A stretch of DNA of 64,000 bases, from contig OX638132.1 of the NCBI GenBank assembly GCA_951804985.1, positions 40,520,619 to 40,584,618 on the forward strand, written 5' to 3'. Shown here piece by piece: positions 22,069 to 32,489 of this stretch. The notes beneath the pieces were generated by a model, which saw only the letters and a list, made by a program, of their open reading frames with translations, made no database searches and was not told the origin of the DNA. The stretch comes from Dryomyza anilis (lineage: Eukaryota; Arthropoda; Insecta; Diptera; Dryomyzidae). The position numbers and the translations under genes were made by a program. How positions within the stretch are numbered: the first letter of the stretch is position 1; the number at the start of each line of letters is the position of its first letter.

Positions 22069-23451
22069 ATGGGTCAACATAAAGATTTAACTACTCCAGG
22101 TGGTACCCACAAAAGTGGCAATCCACCCGCTTCGGCGGCTGAGGCAAGGATTCTGGAGGCCTCAATCCACGCAACCAACCCTGGTACGATGAACCTCTCT
22201 GCTCCTGTAGCAGGGGGTTCATCGTGCCCCTCCATCTCCCAAATTTATGAGACAGCTAGGAATCTAGAGGAGGATAACGACAACGCAGCGGTTCCCATAC
22301 AAGTAGAGGAAAGTGTCGGTTCGGCTATGCCTACGACTAATCCTCCACTGTATGGCTGCTCGACAGTGTTGTTTCCTCTCAGGGCTCCTTTCTGTCACGT
22401 ATTTGGAAACATGGGTCGATCAAAGGAAAGTGGTGTCTTACCAGCATCTAATCCTAGAGAGACCGACACCCAACTGGAAGCTAAACTTCCATTGGAGACC
22501 GGACCCGGATCTCTGAATACGGAGGTCAGGTTGTCCGATGCCCAGGTGAGTAGGAGAAGGAAGAATAAAGCGAAAGATCGCAAAGAGGCTGAAAAGGCTA
22601 AAGGCGACGCTGGAGCTTTCTCTTCCCCAGCTACCACAGCAAAACGCGATAGATCGGTGGAGGTTACTCCGACTGAAGCCGGACCATCCGCTGCTGCTGT
22701 TGTGGCTGCCAATGCACCTGAGAAGCGCAATGGCAAGAAGTTTAAAACCTTCACTGCTACTGCGAAACCCCGTAACTCCCAGAACTCGACAGTTTCCAGT
22801 GATATTGCTTCAACAAGCAAGAGCACTGGTGCTTCATGTTCCGGATCGGCTGCGGATGAACTGCCTTCAACATCCACTGGCAGAGGTAGGCTAGCAGTAT
22901 CATATCGTGATGCTGCTCGCAAAGCTCTTCCGGTTGCGATTATTGGCAAATTGGGGAAGGAGCAAAAGATGACTGATGCAGAAGTAAAACACTGCACCGA
23001 TCATCTTTGGCGGCTAGTCAGCACCGGCGGTGTCAGTGCAAACGCAAAAGGCTATGAGACGAGTGATGGCATCATGAAGGTGCTATGCTCGTCTCAAGCC
23101 AATTTCGATTGGATTGCCACAGCCGTTGCTAAAATCCCCTCCTTGGGCAAATCGCGCTTCGCTGTTTTCAGCGGAGACGAACCCAAACGCAGGCGAGCAA
23201 TATGCTGGATACCTGGTCCTATCAGGAAAACAGCGGAAGTGTTTGCCTGCCTACGTGCTCAGAACCAGGGCATCGAAACGAACGGATGGAAAATCTATAG
23301 CCATAAACCAGAGCGAGGTCCGGAGGACAAGGAGGGCTCAACCCTGGTTGTTGGCTTAGATCAGAAGTCGTTAGATGTCATGCTATCTGAGTACGACAAC
23401 CATCTAAACTTATTCTTTGGACGGATCAAATTCCGAATCAATTCCAAATGA
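22069..23451 (+). CDS. LINE 1 ORF1, DUF4780-like nucleic-acid-binding protein (460 aa)
   Basis: First ORF of the LINE, expected to bind the element RNA as a ribonucleoprotein with ORF2. The N-terminal 290 residues are low-complexity, rich in Ser, Thr, Ala and Lys, with a basic stretch (SRRRKNKAKDRKEAEKAK near 160-180) that could be a nuclear localisation signal. The C-terminal part (about 330-455: KRRRAICWIPGP, ACLRAQNQGIETNGWKIY, STLVVGLDQKSLDVM) resembles the DUF4780 domain found in ORF1 of fly LINEs. No CCHC zinc knuckles are visible, unlike Jockey and I elements. The stop is 37 nt before the ORF2 start. The frame is intact, and the ATG at 22,069 is the first long-frame start after the 5' UTR. 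Confidence 0.85.
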   Translation: MGQHKDLTTPGGTHKSGNPPASAAEARILEASIHATNPGTMNLSAPVAGGSSCPSISQIYETARNLEEDNDNAAVPIQVEESVGSAMPTTNPPLYGCSTVLFPLRAPFCHVFGNMGRSKESGVLPASNPRETDTQLEAKLPLETGPGSLNTEVRLSDAQVSRRRKNKAKDRKEAEKAKGDAGAFSSPATTAKRDRSVEVTPTEAGPSAAAVVAANAPEKRNGKKFKTFTATAKPRNSQNSTVSSDIASTSKSTGASCSGSAADELPSTSTGRGRLAVSYRDAARKALPVAIIGKLGKEQKMTDAEVKHCTDHLWRLVSTGGVSANAKGYETSDGIMKVLCSSQANFDWIATAVAKIPSLGKSRFAVFSGDEPKRRRAICWIPGPIRKTAEVFACLRAQNQGIETNGWKIYSHKPERGPEDKEGSTLVVGLDQKSLDVMLSEYDNHLNLFFGRIKFRINSK

Positions 23452-23488
23452 ATAGGCATATGATGAGAAACGAGTTAATTATCCTGTC

Positions 23489-26400
23489 ATGATATTTACT
23501 CAGATAAATCTGCACCATTCTAAAGCTGCTACCGCTTTACTAGGTAAGCGGCTCTCCATGTTGCATACATTACCTCACATCACAGCTATTCAAGAACCAT
23601 GGGTGTATAACAAACGCATCTGTGGTCTTAGTGAACTACGTGGTGAAACCATACTATACGATGAGCAAGCCGCAAGGCCTAGAAGCTGTCTTATAGTATC
23701 GAAACACTTTGCTGTCACTAAGTTAACCCAATTCTGTGGGCAAGACCTGGTGGCAGCAAAAGTGAGCTATGAAAGCGATAGTGGATGGAAACATCTGATT
23801 GTCGCCTCAGGCTACTTCCCCTATGACTCACTACTGCCTCCTCCGCCAAAGGCAATTGTTGAGCTCATAGAGTACTGTGATCTTAAGGAGACCGGCCTTA
23901 TTCTTTGCTGTGACGCTAATGCTCAACACACTGTGTGGGGCAGCAGTAAATGCAACGCGCGAGGTACCAGACTCCTTGACTTCATCATGACCTCCAATCT
24001 GAACATTCACAACACTGGTAATAAACCCACTTTTGTGACTGCTAGAAGACAGGAAGTGAGTGACCTTACTTTGTCTAACTGTAGACTGAGAGAGTCAATC
24101 TTTAACTGGAAGGATCTTAAAGAAGATTCTTTATCGGACCACAGGTATATCGAGTTTCATACTGACCGAGAGGTGCTGCCCTCTATGACGGTAAGAAATC
24201 CCAGAAAAACGAACTGGGCACGCTTCAGACATGAACTTGAGAATTCCCTCAATATTCCTGTCAGAATTCGTACCAAAGAAAGTATTGAGACGTCCGTTCA
24301 AGTTATGAACGATGTCATAAATTCTAGTTTTGTACGAACATGTCCGGTACGAAAAACGTTATCTAGACCTCCCGTTCCTTGGTGGAACGCTTGTCTTGAA
24401 ACCTTGCGCAAGGATTCCAGAAAGCTTCTAAATAGGGCCCTAAGGAGCAACTTAGACTCTGACTGGTTTCTTTATCGAGCTAAGCAGAAAGAGTATAAGA
24501 AACGAATTCGTAAATCGAAAAGTGTTTCCTATAAAGACTTCTGCAGTAGCATCGAATCCTGCAGTGAGACTAGCAGATTGGTCAAGTTTCTTAAAAGAGA
24601 CCGAACTGCTCGACTGGACTCACTGCGGAGACCTGATGGCTCGTATACTGAGTCTAAGACAGAGGCACTCAGTGTCCTAGTTGAGACTCACTTTCCGGGA
24701 AATCAAATCCACATAGGGCCACTTTGTAATCCCAGCACTGGGGACTGCAATAACAACTCTAATGTGACAAAACATGACTGGCAGGTTGCCAGATTGGTTG
24801 TATACGATGAAGCTATCCAATACGCAGTGGCCTCTTTTGATGGCTTCAAGTCACCTGGACCGGATGGCATCTACCCAGTCATGCTACAGGAAGGTATAAC
24901 CCAATTGCTACCATGCCTAAAGAAGATCTTTAGAGCAAGTCTCGCATGGGCATACATTCCGACATCCTGGCGTTTAGTTAAAGTAGCCTTCATTCCTAAA
25001 GTTGGAAGAGTAGACTATTCCATAGCCAAGAGCTTCAGACCCATTAGTATGATGTCCTTCATACTAAAGTGTCTAGAAAGACTAGTTGAGCTGCACATCA
25101 GAAAAACATCGCTGTCAAGGTACCCACTATCATCAAGACAACATGCCTACCAACGTGGAAAATCCTGTGAAACAGCATTGCAACATCTGGTTGGCCGGAT
25201 CGAGCATGCTTTTCAGAGGAAGATGTACGTGATGGGCATATTTGTTGACATCGAGGGTGCTTTTGATAATGCGACTTTTGATGGAATGTGTGACGCAGCT
25301 AGAAGGCATGGAATAGATGAAACATTGGTCAAATGGCTAAGGTCAATGCTAATGTTTAGGACCATCACTTCGGAGGCGGAGTGCGGTCAGTATATTATGG
25401 CAGGGGTGAATAGAGGTTGTCCTCAAGGAGGCGTTCTCTCCCCCCTGCTCTGGTGTATGCTGGTTGACTCTCTAGTCAACGATCTCGATGGACCAGGTGT
25501 CTATTCCCAGGCCTATGCAGATGATGTTGCCATTCTTGCCACAGGCTTTTCCCTCAATGAGGTCTGTGTTAAAACACAAAACTCGTTGAACCGAATTGAC
25601 AGCTGGTGTACTGCAAACGGACTTTCCGTCAACCCTCACAAAACAGGGATTGTTCTCTTCACTAGGAAAAGAATAATGACAGGATTATCTCTACCAGTAC
25701 TTAAGGGTGTCACTATTCCTCTGTCTAACGAAGTAAAATATCTGGGCTTAACTCTAGATAGTAAACTACTTTGGACAAAACATGTTGAAAATAAAAGTTC
25801 GCGAGCATTGAATGCCTTCTGGCAATGCAGAGGAATTTTTGGGAAGACATGGGGACTATCGCTGAGCAAAACCTTATGGATTTACACGGCAATGATAAGA
25901 CCGATGATATCATATGCATCGGTAGTCTGGTGGAACAAGCTGTCGCGAAAATGCGTGACAACTAGTCTTGCCAAGATTCAGAGAACTGTGTGTCTGGGTG
26001 TTACGGGTGCCTTTCCCACTACACCTGGTCCAGCACTGAATGCAATCTTAAACCTACCACCACTTGACATCTTCATCAGAGGCGAAGCCATGAAAGGCTG
26101 CTGGAGACTAAAACGAGGTGGTTTCTGGTTTAATGTTCCCTGGAATATCTCTGATATTGCACTTGACACTCCATTAGACACCTGTCTACTGGAGATGCCC
26201 TCTGATGCAATGATAACAGAAATATTACCAAGACGAAATTTTGAGGTCTGCCAACCTGACATTCAAGACTGGCTAACGCCTGACTGTGAGCCAGGTAGAG
26301 GGTCACACCGCATTTTCACAGACGGCTCCAGAACCGATCGGGGATCTGGTGCTGGAGTGTTTGTGGAACCGGATGACCGCAGACTTCACTTCCCCTTAGG

Positions 26401-27139
26401 CGACAATGCCTCGGTATTTCAAGCCGAAGTCTATGCTATACTTATGGCTATGGACTACATTGCGGATAATAGATGGCAGAACAGGGCTATATCAGTTTGC
26501 AGCGATAGTCAGGCTGCTCTTATGGCTTTGAACAACCAGGTCATCACATCCAAAATTGTACGTCAATGCAGATCACGTCTCAATTGTGTTGGTAAATACA
26601 ATACACTGAAACTGATTTGGGTGCCGGGCCATAAAGGAGTTTCGGGCAATGAAACATCTGACGAACTAGCACGTGCTGGATCTGAGGATAATCCATTTGG
26701 ACCAGAACCTGTGCTTGGACTACCTGCATCTACGGGGAAATTCGTCATCAGCTCTTGGGTCGCCTCCGCACACAAGAGCAGATGGCTGAATGAGACGAAA
26801 TGCAGATTCTCCAAGCTCATGACACCGACGATAACCAAAAGATCGGCCTCGTTTCTACTTTCCTTAAGTAGAAAGGAGTGCAGAAAACTGACGGGACTTC
26901 TAACGGGACACAACGCATGTGAAAAACACATGAACGCAATCGGCCTGGCCGAAAGCGCCTTATGTTCTGCCTGCTACGAAGAAACTGGCACCACAGAGCA
27001 CTATCTCTGTGACTGTCCAGCATTTTCTAGAATAAGAAGGCAGATCTTTGGCACAGACTTGATGAGAGAGGATCAGCTTCACTCTCTATCACACAATAGC
27101 CTTCTTAGATTCAATAATGAATCTAAGAAGTATCATTAA
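23489..27139 (+). CDS. LINE 1 ORF2: AP-type endonuclease, reverse transcriptase, RNase H (1,216 aa)
   Basis: The endonuclease spans residues 1-230: QINLHHSKAA, IQEPW, CCDANAQHTVWG, LSDHRYIEF supply the catalytic Asn, Glu, Asp/Asn and SDH. RT spans about 440-790: PGPDGIYPVML, FIPKVGR, FRPISMMSF, GIFVDIEGAFD, GCPQGGVLSPLLW and the active site AYADDVAI near residue 675. RNase H (about 940-1,070) has FTDGSRTDRGSG, FQAEVYAIL, CSDSQAAL and VPGHKGVSGNETSDELAR. A C-terminal Cys/His motif (CSACYEETGTTEHYLCDC) follows. The enzyme nicks target DNA and copies element RNA onto it. No frameshift or stop is seen and all key residues are present, so this is the best candidate for an active protein in the window. 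Confidence 0.9.
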   Translation: MIFTQINLHHSKAATALLGKRLSMLHTLPHITAIQEPWVYNKRICGLSELRGETILYDEQAARPRSCLIVSKHFAVTKLTQFCGQDLVAAKVSYESDSGWKHLIVASGYFPYDSLLPPPPKAIVELIEYCDLKETGLILCCDANAQHTVWGSSKCNARGTRLLDFIMTSNLNIHNTGNKPTFVTARRQEVSDLTLSNCRLRESIFNWKDLKEDSLSDHRYIEFHTDREVLPSMTVRNPRKTNWARFRHELENSLNIPVRIRTKESIETSVQVMNDVINSSFVRTCPVRKTLSRPPVPWWNACLETLRKDSRKLLNRALRSNLDSDWFLYRAKQKEYKKRIRKSKSVSYKDFCSSIESCSETSRLVKFLKRDRTARLDSLRRPDGSYTESKTEALSVLVETHFPGNQIHIGPLCNPSTGDCNNNSNVTKHDWQVARLVVYDEAIQYAVASFDGFKSPGPDGIYPVMLQEGITQLLPCLKKIFRASLAWAYIPTSWRLVKVAFIPKVGRVDYSIAKSFRPISMMSFILKCLERLVELHIRKTSLSRYPLSSRQHAYQRGKSCETALQHLVGRIEHAFQRKMYVMGIFVDIEGAFDNATFDGMCDAARRHGIDETLVKWLRSMLMFRTITSEAECGQYIMAGVNRGCPQGGVLSPLLWCMLVDSLVNDLDGPGVYSQAYADDVAILATGFSLNEVCVKTQNSLNRIDSWCTANGLSVNPHKTGIVLFTRKRIMTGLSLPVLKGVTIPLSNEVKYLGLTLDSKLLWTKHVENKSSRALNAFWQCRGIFGKTWGLSLSKTLWIYTAMIRPMISYASVVWWNKLSRKCVTTSLAKIQRTVCLGVTGAFPTTPGPALNAILNLPPLDIFIRGEAMKGCWRLKRGGFWFNVPWNISDIALDTPLDTCLLEMPSDAMITEILPRRNFEVCQPDIQDWLTPDCEPGRGSHRIFTDGSRTDRGSGAGVFVEPDDRRLHFPLGDNASVFQAEVYAILMAMDYIADNRWQNRAISVCSDSQAALMALNNQVITSKIVRQCRSRLNCVGKYNTLKLIWVPGHKGVSGNETSDELARAGSEDNPFGPEPVLGLPASTGKFVISSWVASAHKSRWLNETKCRFSKLMTPTITKRSASFLLSLSRKECRKLTGLLTGHNACEKHMNAIGLAESALCSACYEETGTTEHYLCDCPAFSRIRRQIFGTDLMREDQLHSLSHNSLLRFNNESKKYH

Positions 27140-27238
27140 AAACCAGGGAACTGGGTCACAGCACAATGGATATAACCCTGTCTGAGAGCTGTGGCTCTAT
27201 TTTTTTTTTATCCCACATTAAAAACAAAAAAAAAAAAA

Positions 27239-27658
27239 CCCTATGCTCCCGTGTTGGACCTTGTTGGTTCCTAATGTCCTAACACAACCACCAAAAGCTC
27301 CATTCAATTCCTTTTGAATATTTTTGATAAAACCTGGAAAATTTGTCATTGCACTTTCTTTTACTAAACTGGCATCTGCTCCTGAGTCTACTAATAAAAT
27401 AAGTCTTCCATTTTTAGCTGCCTCGCAAGGTACTTCAATGAAAACATCACTTGTATTAGCTAAATTCGAACAATCTCCATTCCAATTGTGTATTATGCAA
27501 TTTCCTTTTGCATTTAATTCATTGTTTACCTTCAGTTTTTGAAAGTTTAATGGGGTAGTAAATTTGACCACAGTCTCTTTCGACGTCTGATCTACAATTT
27601 GGCCCTATATTACTTATTTTTTGGGGTCCCCAGTTTATTGGCCTTGACTGAGCCCCTC
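27239..27658 (-). pseudogene. Gypsy copy III protease N-terminal half
   Basis: The frame 27,571-27,239 encodes the pol N-terminus into protease, including [12 protein letters not shown] (catalytic Asp-Ser-Gly) and [17 protein letters not shown], until the LINE interrupts it. The protease cuts Gag and Pol during particle maturation. Between 27,572 and 27,658 lies the gag-to-pol transition, with gag ending at QGN-stop (27,659) in a different frame. Pol was probably expressed by frameshifting. Confidence 0.82.
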
Positions 27659-29512
27659 TTAGTTTCCCTGATTATTATTATTATTTGTGACTGATTCAAA
27701 TTTTGTTTTCGCATAACACTTATCTATTTTATGCCCTTGTCTATCACACCATAAGCTCTTCATATTACTCGTTTTATTTTCTTTGTGATTATTATTTTTA
27801 ATATCATTATTACCTAACTGTATTTTAGAATTTTTCATATTAGTATTGGCACATTTCCAATTAGCTTCATGGCCATAAGTTCCACATTCGTAGCAGAAAA
27901 GCTCATTTTTCCTACTAATACAATCGTCCCTAGTATGTCCTAATTTCATACAGAATGAACATGTCGGAACATTCCTTACATAGGTTAATTTATCATTCTT
28001 TTCTGGATTTTCTCTTTGCTTAATTATTTCTGAATTATGTTCTGCTTCAACATTATATTCGTATTCATTTAACTTTGGTCTTAGTTGCATAATAGCTTCA
28101 ACATTTAATGCTTCTTCCAATAATGCATCTAATGTGTCTGACTTACTACTTAATAATACAACTTTTGTTGTTGGATCCTTCACACCTACTTTAAAAGAGA
28201 TCAATACTGACTACTGTAATTCCAATATGAATACGTCATCATTACCTATCTTTTTACGGTATTTTTTACTTGCAATTTCTAATGCCATGGATTGCAATTC
28301 GTCTAATCGTCTTCCAAACGCTCTCAAACTCTCTTTACTATTTTGAAAAACTTTTTCAATCTTTTCCAGTACTGAATCTAAAGAAATATCATTTAAGTAT
28401 GTATTTTTTAGCAACTCGTATAATTCTTCTATTTTTTGAAAATGTTTTATCCTCACCAATTTATAAGCATCTCCCTGCAAATGTAACCTAACGCTTTTAA
28501 TAAATTCCTCATAATCTGATTCTTTAATTTTAAGCTTTGCTGTTTCACAGCCTTCAATAAATTTATACACTCAGAAGAAAATGTACCATTAAGTACTTTA
28601 TGGTACGACCATTGACCATTTCTTTTTAAATCAAAAGTTTTCTAATTAATTCAATAGTATTTGAAAAATTCAGTACCATAAATTTAAATATTTTAATATT
28701 ATTATTTTAAATAGAATAAATACTGTTGTTTTAATGGTTTCCTCCTATAATTATAAACGTGATGTAAAAAAAACATAAAACGAATACAAACATGTTCGTT
28801 TTGTACGTCATTCTGCGTGTTTACTCAAAATGGTCGCATGTATTTTTTTGTAATAATCCACATTATTAAACGCGACATTGGTAAGAACTCAATGTATTTA
28901 ATGTAAATAAATTATATTTATATATTTATTTATATTTTTATTTAGTACAGAAAATAAATAAAACATCGAACTTCTATTATGGCAACGGACTCGAAAATAA
29001 CTGCAGACTCAAGTACTACAATCAATTATTGGAAACCAAAGCAAACATTATATGTGTTATAACCTTTTGCAGCAAGAAGTGTTTTTTATGTGTGTGTTGT
29101 TAAAATGAATATCAATTTCGACATTTAAATAAAATAAATTATACAATAAATTAACTAAAATAAGTTTTTGTTTTAATAAATTATTAGGAAAATGTAATTC
29201 GACTTTACCATAAAATTAATAATACGTATCATTAAATTTGTATATGTCTTTCTTATTATAATTAAAATATCACATTATAAAATTTATGGTACAACCACAC
29301 ATTGTATTAACAGTTTCAATATTACTGAACTAATGGGACGCATCCTATTGACCAATTTTAATGGTATAAATTATTGTTTTTCTATTGAAATACTATCAAT
29401 TTACCATGATTTTTTTCTGGGTGTATAATTCAGTTTCTAGTAATGGAGATTCTGCCCCAGAAAAGTAAGGAACAACGTAATGTACGCGTTTAAATACATT
29501 TTCTGTGCCCAT
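27659..29512 (-). pseudogene. Gypsy copy III gag, split by a MITE and one stop
   Basis: Gag starts at the ATG at 29,512-29,510 (MGTENVFKRVHYVVPYFSG), consistent with its position after the leader. It is interrupted at 29,423 by MITE 2. The frame resumes at 28,567 (YKFIEGCETAKLK) after exact removal of the MITE and one TA, so the insertion did not delete gag. There is one in-frame TAG at about 28,211. The nucleocapsid end carries CSFCMKLGHTRDDC (CX2CX4HX4C) and CYECGTYGHEANWKC (CX2CX4HX5C), plus a degenerate third knuckle (WCDRQGHKIDKC). Gag packages element RNA. Gag ends at 27,659. Confidence 0.85.
28568..29423. mobile_element. MITE family 2 (856 bp) inserted in gag, TA-flanked
   Basis: Inverted-repeat ends CACTCAGAAGAAAATG (left) and CACCCAGAAAAAAATCATGG (reverse complement of right), with TA at 28,566-28,567 and 29,424-29,425. 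The interior is AT-rich and holds ATTGACCAATTTTAATGG near the right end, a block shared with the short copy at 62,793. No transposase is seen; it is a Tc1/mariner-type non-autonomous element. Confidence 0.85.
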
Positions 29513-30312
29513 TTTAATTATCAATTTTTTAATGATTTATGTAATTAAATATTAATTACTTTATTTATATATATATAGATTGCATTTATTATTTTTATAT
29601 TTAATGTGAAACATTTTCAAGTTTATTAATTTATATTTATTTAGAACACAATATATTAATGAAAACCCGTTATATATTTGTATGTTAAATGATGAAAATT
29701 GAAAATTAAATAAAAATTGGTATACTATATTTTATTTTCTGCAAAGCTATGTATATCTTTTGTTTAAACAGTAGATTGCTTACTAGTTGATTTAATTTTT
29801 CTATTAAATTTAATACTGTTTTACTTAGCTCATTTTGATATATATACAATTTTTTTTTCTAAAAACATCTCATCATTTTATAACTGAATACTGATTTTTT
29901 TTATGTAATTTAATTTTGTTAAAATTCTCCAATTTGTTATTTAATTAATTTCACAACGCTATGAAAACATTGCTGTATCAAAATTCTTTAATTATTCAAC
30001 ATTTTAATTTCACAGTTTTATTTAAAGTTAATTTAATTTCACAATATTATGAAATTTTTAAAAATTTTATCATTTATTTAAAATGTTCAATTGCCTGTTT
30101 TTCAAATGTCTAATTTCATGATTTCAATATTCTCAAATGTTTCTTTTGTTTTATATCACAAATTCACAAAAAATATTTTTCTTTCACTGTTTTTCACAAT
30201 ACTCACGACTCCTAAAAAATATATTTTCCCTTGTCCAATATATTTATTTCATATACTTCTAATCTCCATCCAGTCCATCCTGTCCCCTGGGATTTGATGT
30301 TTGGTTCGAAAA
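29513..30312 (-). other. Gypsy leader between gag and primer-binding site
   Basis: About 800 bp of very AT-rich untranslated leader on the minus strand, with no ORF of note. A long leader is normal for this element type; it would hold packaging signals, but none can be read directly. Confidence 0.6.
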
Positions 30313-30324
30313 CCGGCTGCGCCA
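30313..30324 (-). promoter_or_regulatory. Gypsy primer-binding site, likely tRNA-Ser
   Basis: On the minus strand TGGCGCAGCCGG lies 2 nt after the 5' LTR end. It complements a tRNA 3' end of the form CCGGCTGCGCCA, which fits the acceptor arm of insect tRNA-Ser (5' GCAGCCG type). Beyond 12 nt the spacing no longer fits a tRNA T arm, so only the acceptor stem is matched. Confidence 0.7.
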
Positions 30325-30326
30325 AA

Positions 30327-30964
30327 TGTTGTAATTAAAATGTCCGTTGCTTAGGCGTGAGGCCAAACGTCGCAACGTTCCATTTATAATTACCCATGAT
30401 GTCCTACCAGAGAATGTCCAACGTTGAAGTTCCATTTTTATTAACCGAAATAATTCAAACAAGTCTTTTCTTCCAAGACATACTTTTATTTAATTGAAAG
30501 TTCTATTTTAATATTAACATTATTGTTTAACTTATAAAAGAAACACGTCTGCACTCTAAGGCAGTTAAAATCATATCCAACTTAAAATATATTCTTAACC
30601 TCTACTCATCACCTCGGTCGCACCAATATTTACAAACACCAGATCTGAGTGTCATCATATTGTGAAATAATCAATTCGTATTGGGGTGATCGTGAGAAAA
30701 ACTTCTATGTGCTTTAGTTCCATGTACGCCGCATGCAGGTGCTACCTGATGAGGCTTACATTACAACCAATACATTTGTTCTTGTCATCATATGTGTATA
30801 AGAGTAAGTGTATCAAATAAGTGTATGAGAAAAATACGAATGCATGCATAACAGTAAGCATTTTTGGTGTTACATTATAATGATTAATATGAATATGCTA
30901 TTGTGCTTACTGGCGATGTGCAGATTTTTCAAACTAAAAGAAAAAGTATTTCTGATATACAACA
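30327..30964 (-). repeat. Gypsy 5' LTR (638 bp)
   Basis: TGTTGTAATT...ATATACAACA, the partner of 15,431-16,058. It would hold the promoter and start of the element transcript. The TSD CAAG follows at 30,965-30,968. An extra 10 bp and several substitutions relative to the 3' LTR show that the insertion is not brand new. Confidence 0.92.
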
Positions 30965-30968
30965 CAAG

Positions 30969-31622
30969 TAAATTGGCAAGAAATAGTTTATTCAAATGCA
31001 ATTAAAATTTTATTTTGGTATTGTAACATATTTATGGTAAATTTCGATTATAATTTAATTACACTTCATTCCTAATACATGTATGGTAATTTCGAATTAC
31101 TTTTTAATTACATTCAAACATATTCAAAGAAATCTTTTCTGTTCGTGTAACAGATTGATTTGGCAGAGGCTGATGTGCGACGTCAAGCGGCAGTTACTGC
31201 GGAGAATTTCTGGCTGGATGATGAGTTTTGTATCACTAAAAACACAAAAAATAAATAAATAAGCTTCAAAAAATTAAAAATCAATTCTTGCTTAGCAAAA
31301 AAAAATATATCTTTTTGTTTTTAGCAAAGTGTTTTTATTAAATTTAAAATTCATATGCTGCCTGATATCCTACGGGCCCAGTAGTATGCCTGTTGTAAAC
31401 CAGCGTTGTGCCAGTACTGCGCCAGCATTACGTAGCCAGAATTGGCAACCAGTAGTGTGCCAGTACTGGGTCATTTGTTCCAGTCTGGCAATTTCTGCCT
31501 GGGAAATAATACCGAGTGATATCGATTTGGAGATAACGGAAGATAGCATGGAAACCATGCCTAAACCACGATTACAGGAAAACTAACAGAACTAGATCAA
31601 AGAAACTCCAAATTTTGTTACT
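30969..31622. other. Right flank of gypsy; possible short coding exon
   Basis: Non-element DNA. A possible exon at 31,154-31,258 follows TTCGTGTAACAG (acceptor-like) and reads DLAEADVRRQAAVTAENF to a TAA, 34 codons with balanced codon use. No family is recognised and no start or donor can be assigned. Further on, GTGCCAGTACTG occurs twice (about 31,409 and 31,457) in a CCAG-rich segment; its origin is unknown. Confidence 0.3.
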
Positions 31623-31624
31623 TA

Positions 31625-32487
31625 CACTAAGAAAAGAAGATGTTTATGAAAGTCTTGCTGCAACTATCTGTTTAAATTTACGCCTTGTAGCAAATATTCA
31701 AACATCCCATAAGTTTCAATAAAGTTGCAGCAAAACTATGAATATTTTTTAAATATGACATATATGTAGATAGTTACGAGATGTTTGCCACAACAGCAAT
31801 GAAAATTGAGATATTTACAGTTCACTGATAACAAACATCCTGAGTTCTGTTGCTGCAAAACTTTTGAGGCATTTTGACATTTGACTACCATAAAAAAGGA
31901 AAATGGCGTTCTATTTTCTTTCGCTCGATTTATCCACAACAATTAAGTAAATCAAATTGTGTAAAAAAAGTGCCAACTCAAATATTACATTATAATGGTA
32001 AAAGTGAAAATAACATATCCTGTGATTTAAATCAACACGTGATAAAAATACTTCTTTTCAGAGTTTACTTTAATGACAGCATCGCCGGACGGACTTGGTT
32101 CTTCTGCGAAGAAGTCTCAAGTCATTGTACAATTTTACCTTCAAATAATTTATAAAGACGATGGCGATGTATTAACAGGATACTGTTTTAATTCTAGAAT
32201 AAATAAAAATACATTAGATTCCTTTTATTTTAATTCAATAAAAATTACTCCGCGAAATCTAATGGCATACCTTTTCCAAATATTCATCAACTATCTTCCT
32301 ATTTGTAAGATGTTTAATTGACTGTTGCTATACATAATCGTAAATTTGAAAGATGGTTGCTAGCAATGTTTATCGTATTTGACGGATATTTGACAGATGT
32401 TTGTCTCAAAGCAGATCTAAATAATTTGTAAATAACTTGATATTTAGGGCTGTGATATTTCTGGAAACCATCTTTGTTTTCTTAGTG
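31625..32487. mobile_element. MITE family 3 (863 bp), TA-flanked
   Basis: Complete copy with ends CACTAAGAAAAGAAGATG / CATCTTTGTTTTCTTAGTG and TA flanks (31,623-31,624 and 32,488-32,489). It is diverged from the copies at 8,529 and 14,581, so it is an older or separate insertion. The small frames inside are not conserved. Confidence 0.85.
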
Positions 32488-32489
32488 TA

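Larger units (their letters stand above)
21856..27238 (+). mobile_element. LOA-type non-LTR retrotransposon, full length (LINE 1)
   Basis: About 5.4 kb on the plus strand, inserted into gypsy protease on the opposite strand. It has a short 5' UTR starting with a GC-rich imperfect palindrome (CCCCACGTGG ... ACGTGGTGTGGGG), two open ORFs and an A-rich 3' end (runs of A interrupted by C). Comparison with copy I shows the empty site reads CTTAAGCACCCTATG. Here the left flank stops at CTTAA and the right resumes at CCCTATG, so about 4 bp were lost instead of duplicated. The clade is inferred from the EN-RT-RNase H order, the RT motifs and the DUF4780-like ORF1. Confidence 0.85.
15431..30964 (-). 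mobile_element. Ty3/gypsy LTR retrotransposon, full-length reference copy (copy III) with nested insertions
   Basis: Boundaries are given by TGTTG...CAACA LTRs and identical 4-bp target duplications CAAG (15,427-15,430 and 30,965-30,968). Order on the minus strand is 5' LTR, PBS, gag, protease, RT, RNase H, integrase, ~2-kb 3' region, polypurine tract, 3' LTR. It contains a LOA-type LINE (21,856-27,238), MITE 1 (20,006-20,642) and MITE 2 (28,568-29,423). Without these it would be about 8.65 kb. gag has an in-frame stop, RNase H is deleted and RT has a stop, so it is not autonomous. Confidence 0.92.

Noticed and set aside
22395..22997. 200-aa minus-strand frame
   Set aside because: Antisense of LINE 1 ORF1 low-complexity coding sequence; no independent support.
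30303..30324. tRNA-like 3' end (GGTTCGA ... CTGCGCCA)
   Set aside because: It is 3 nt too short for a T arm plus acceptor, encodes CCA and sits next to an LTR, so it is a primer-binding site and not a tRNA gene.
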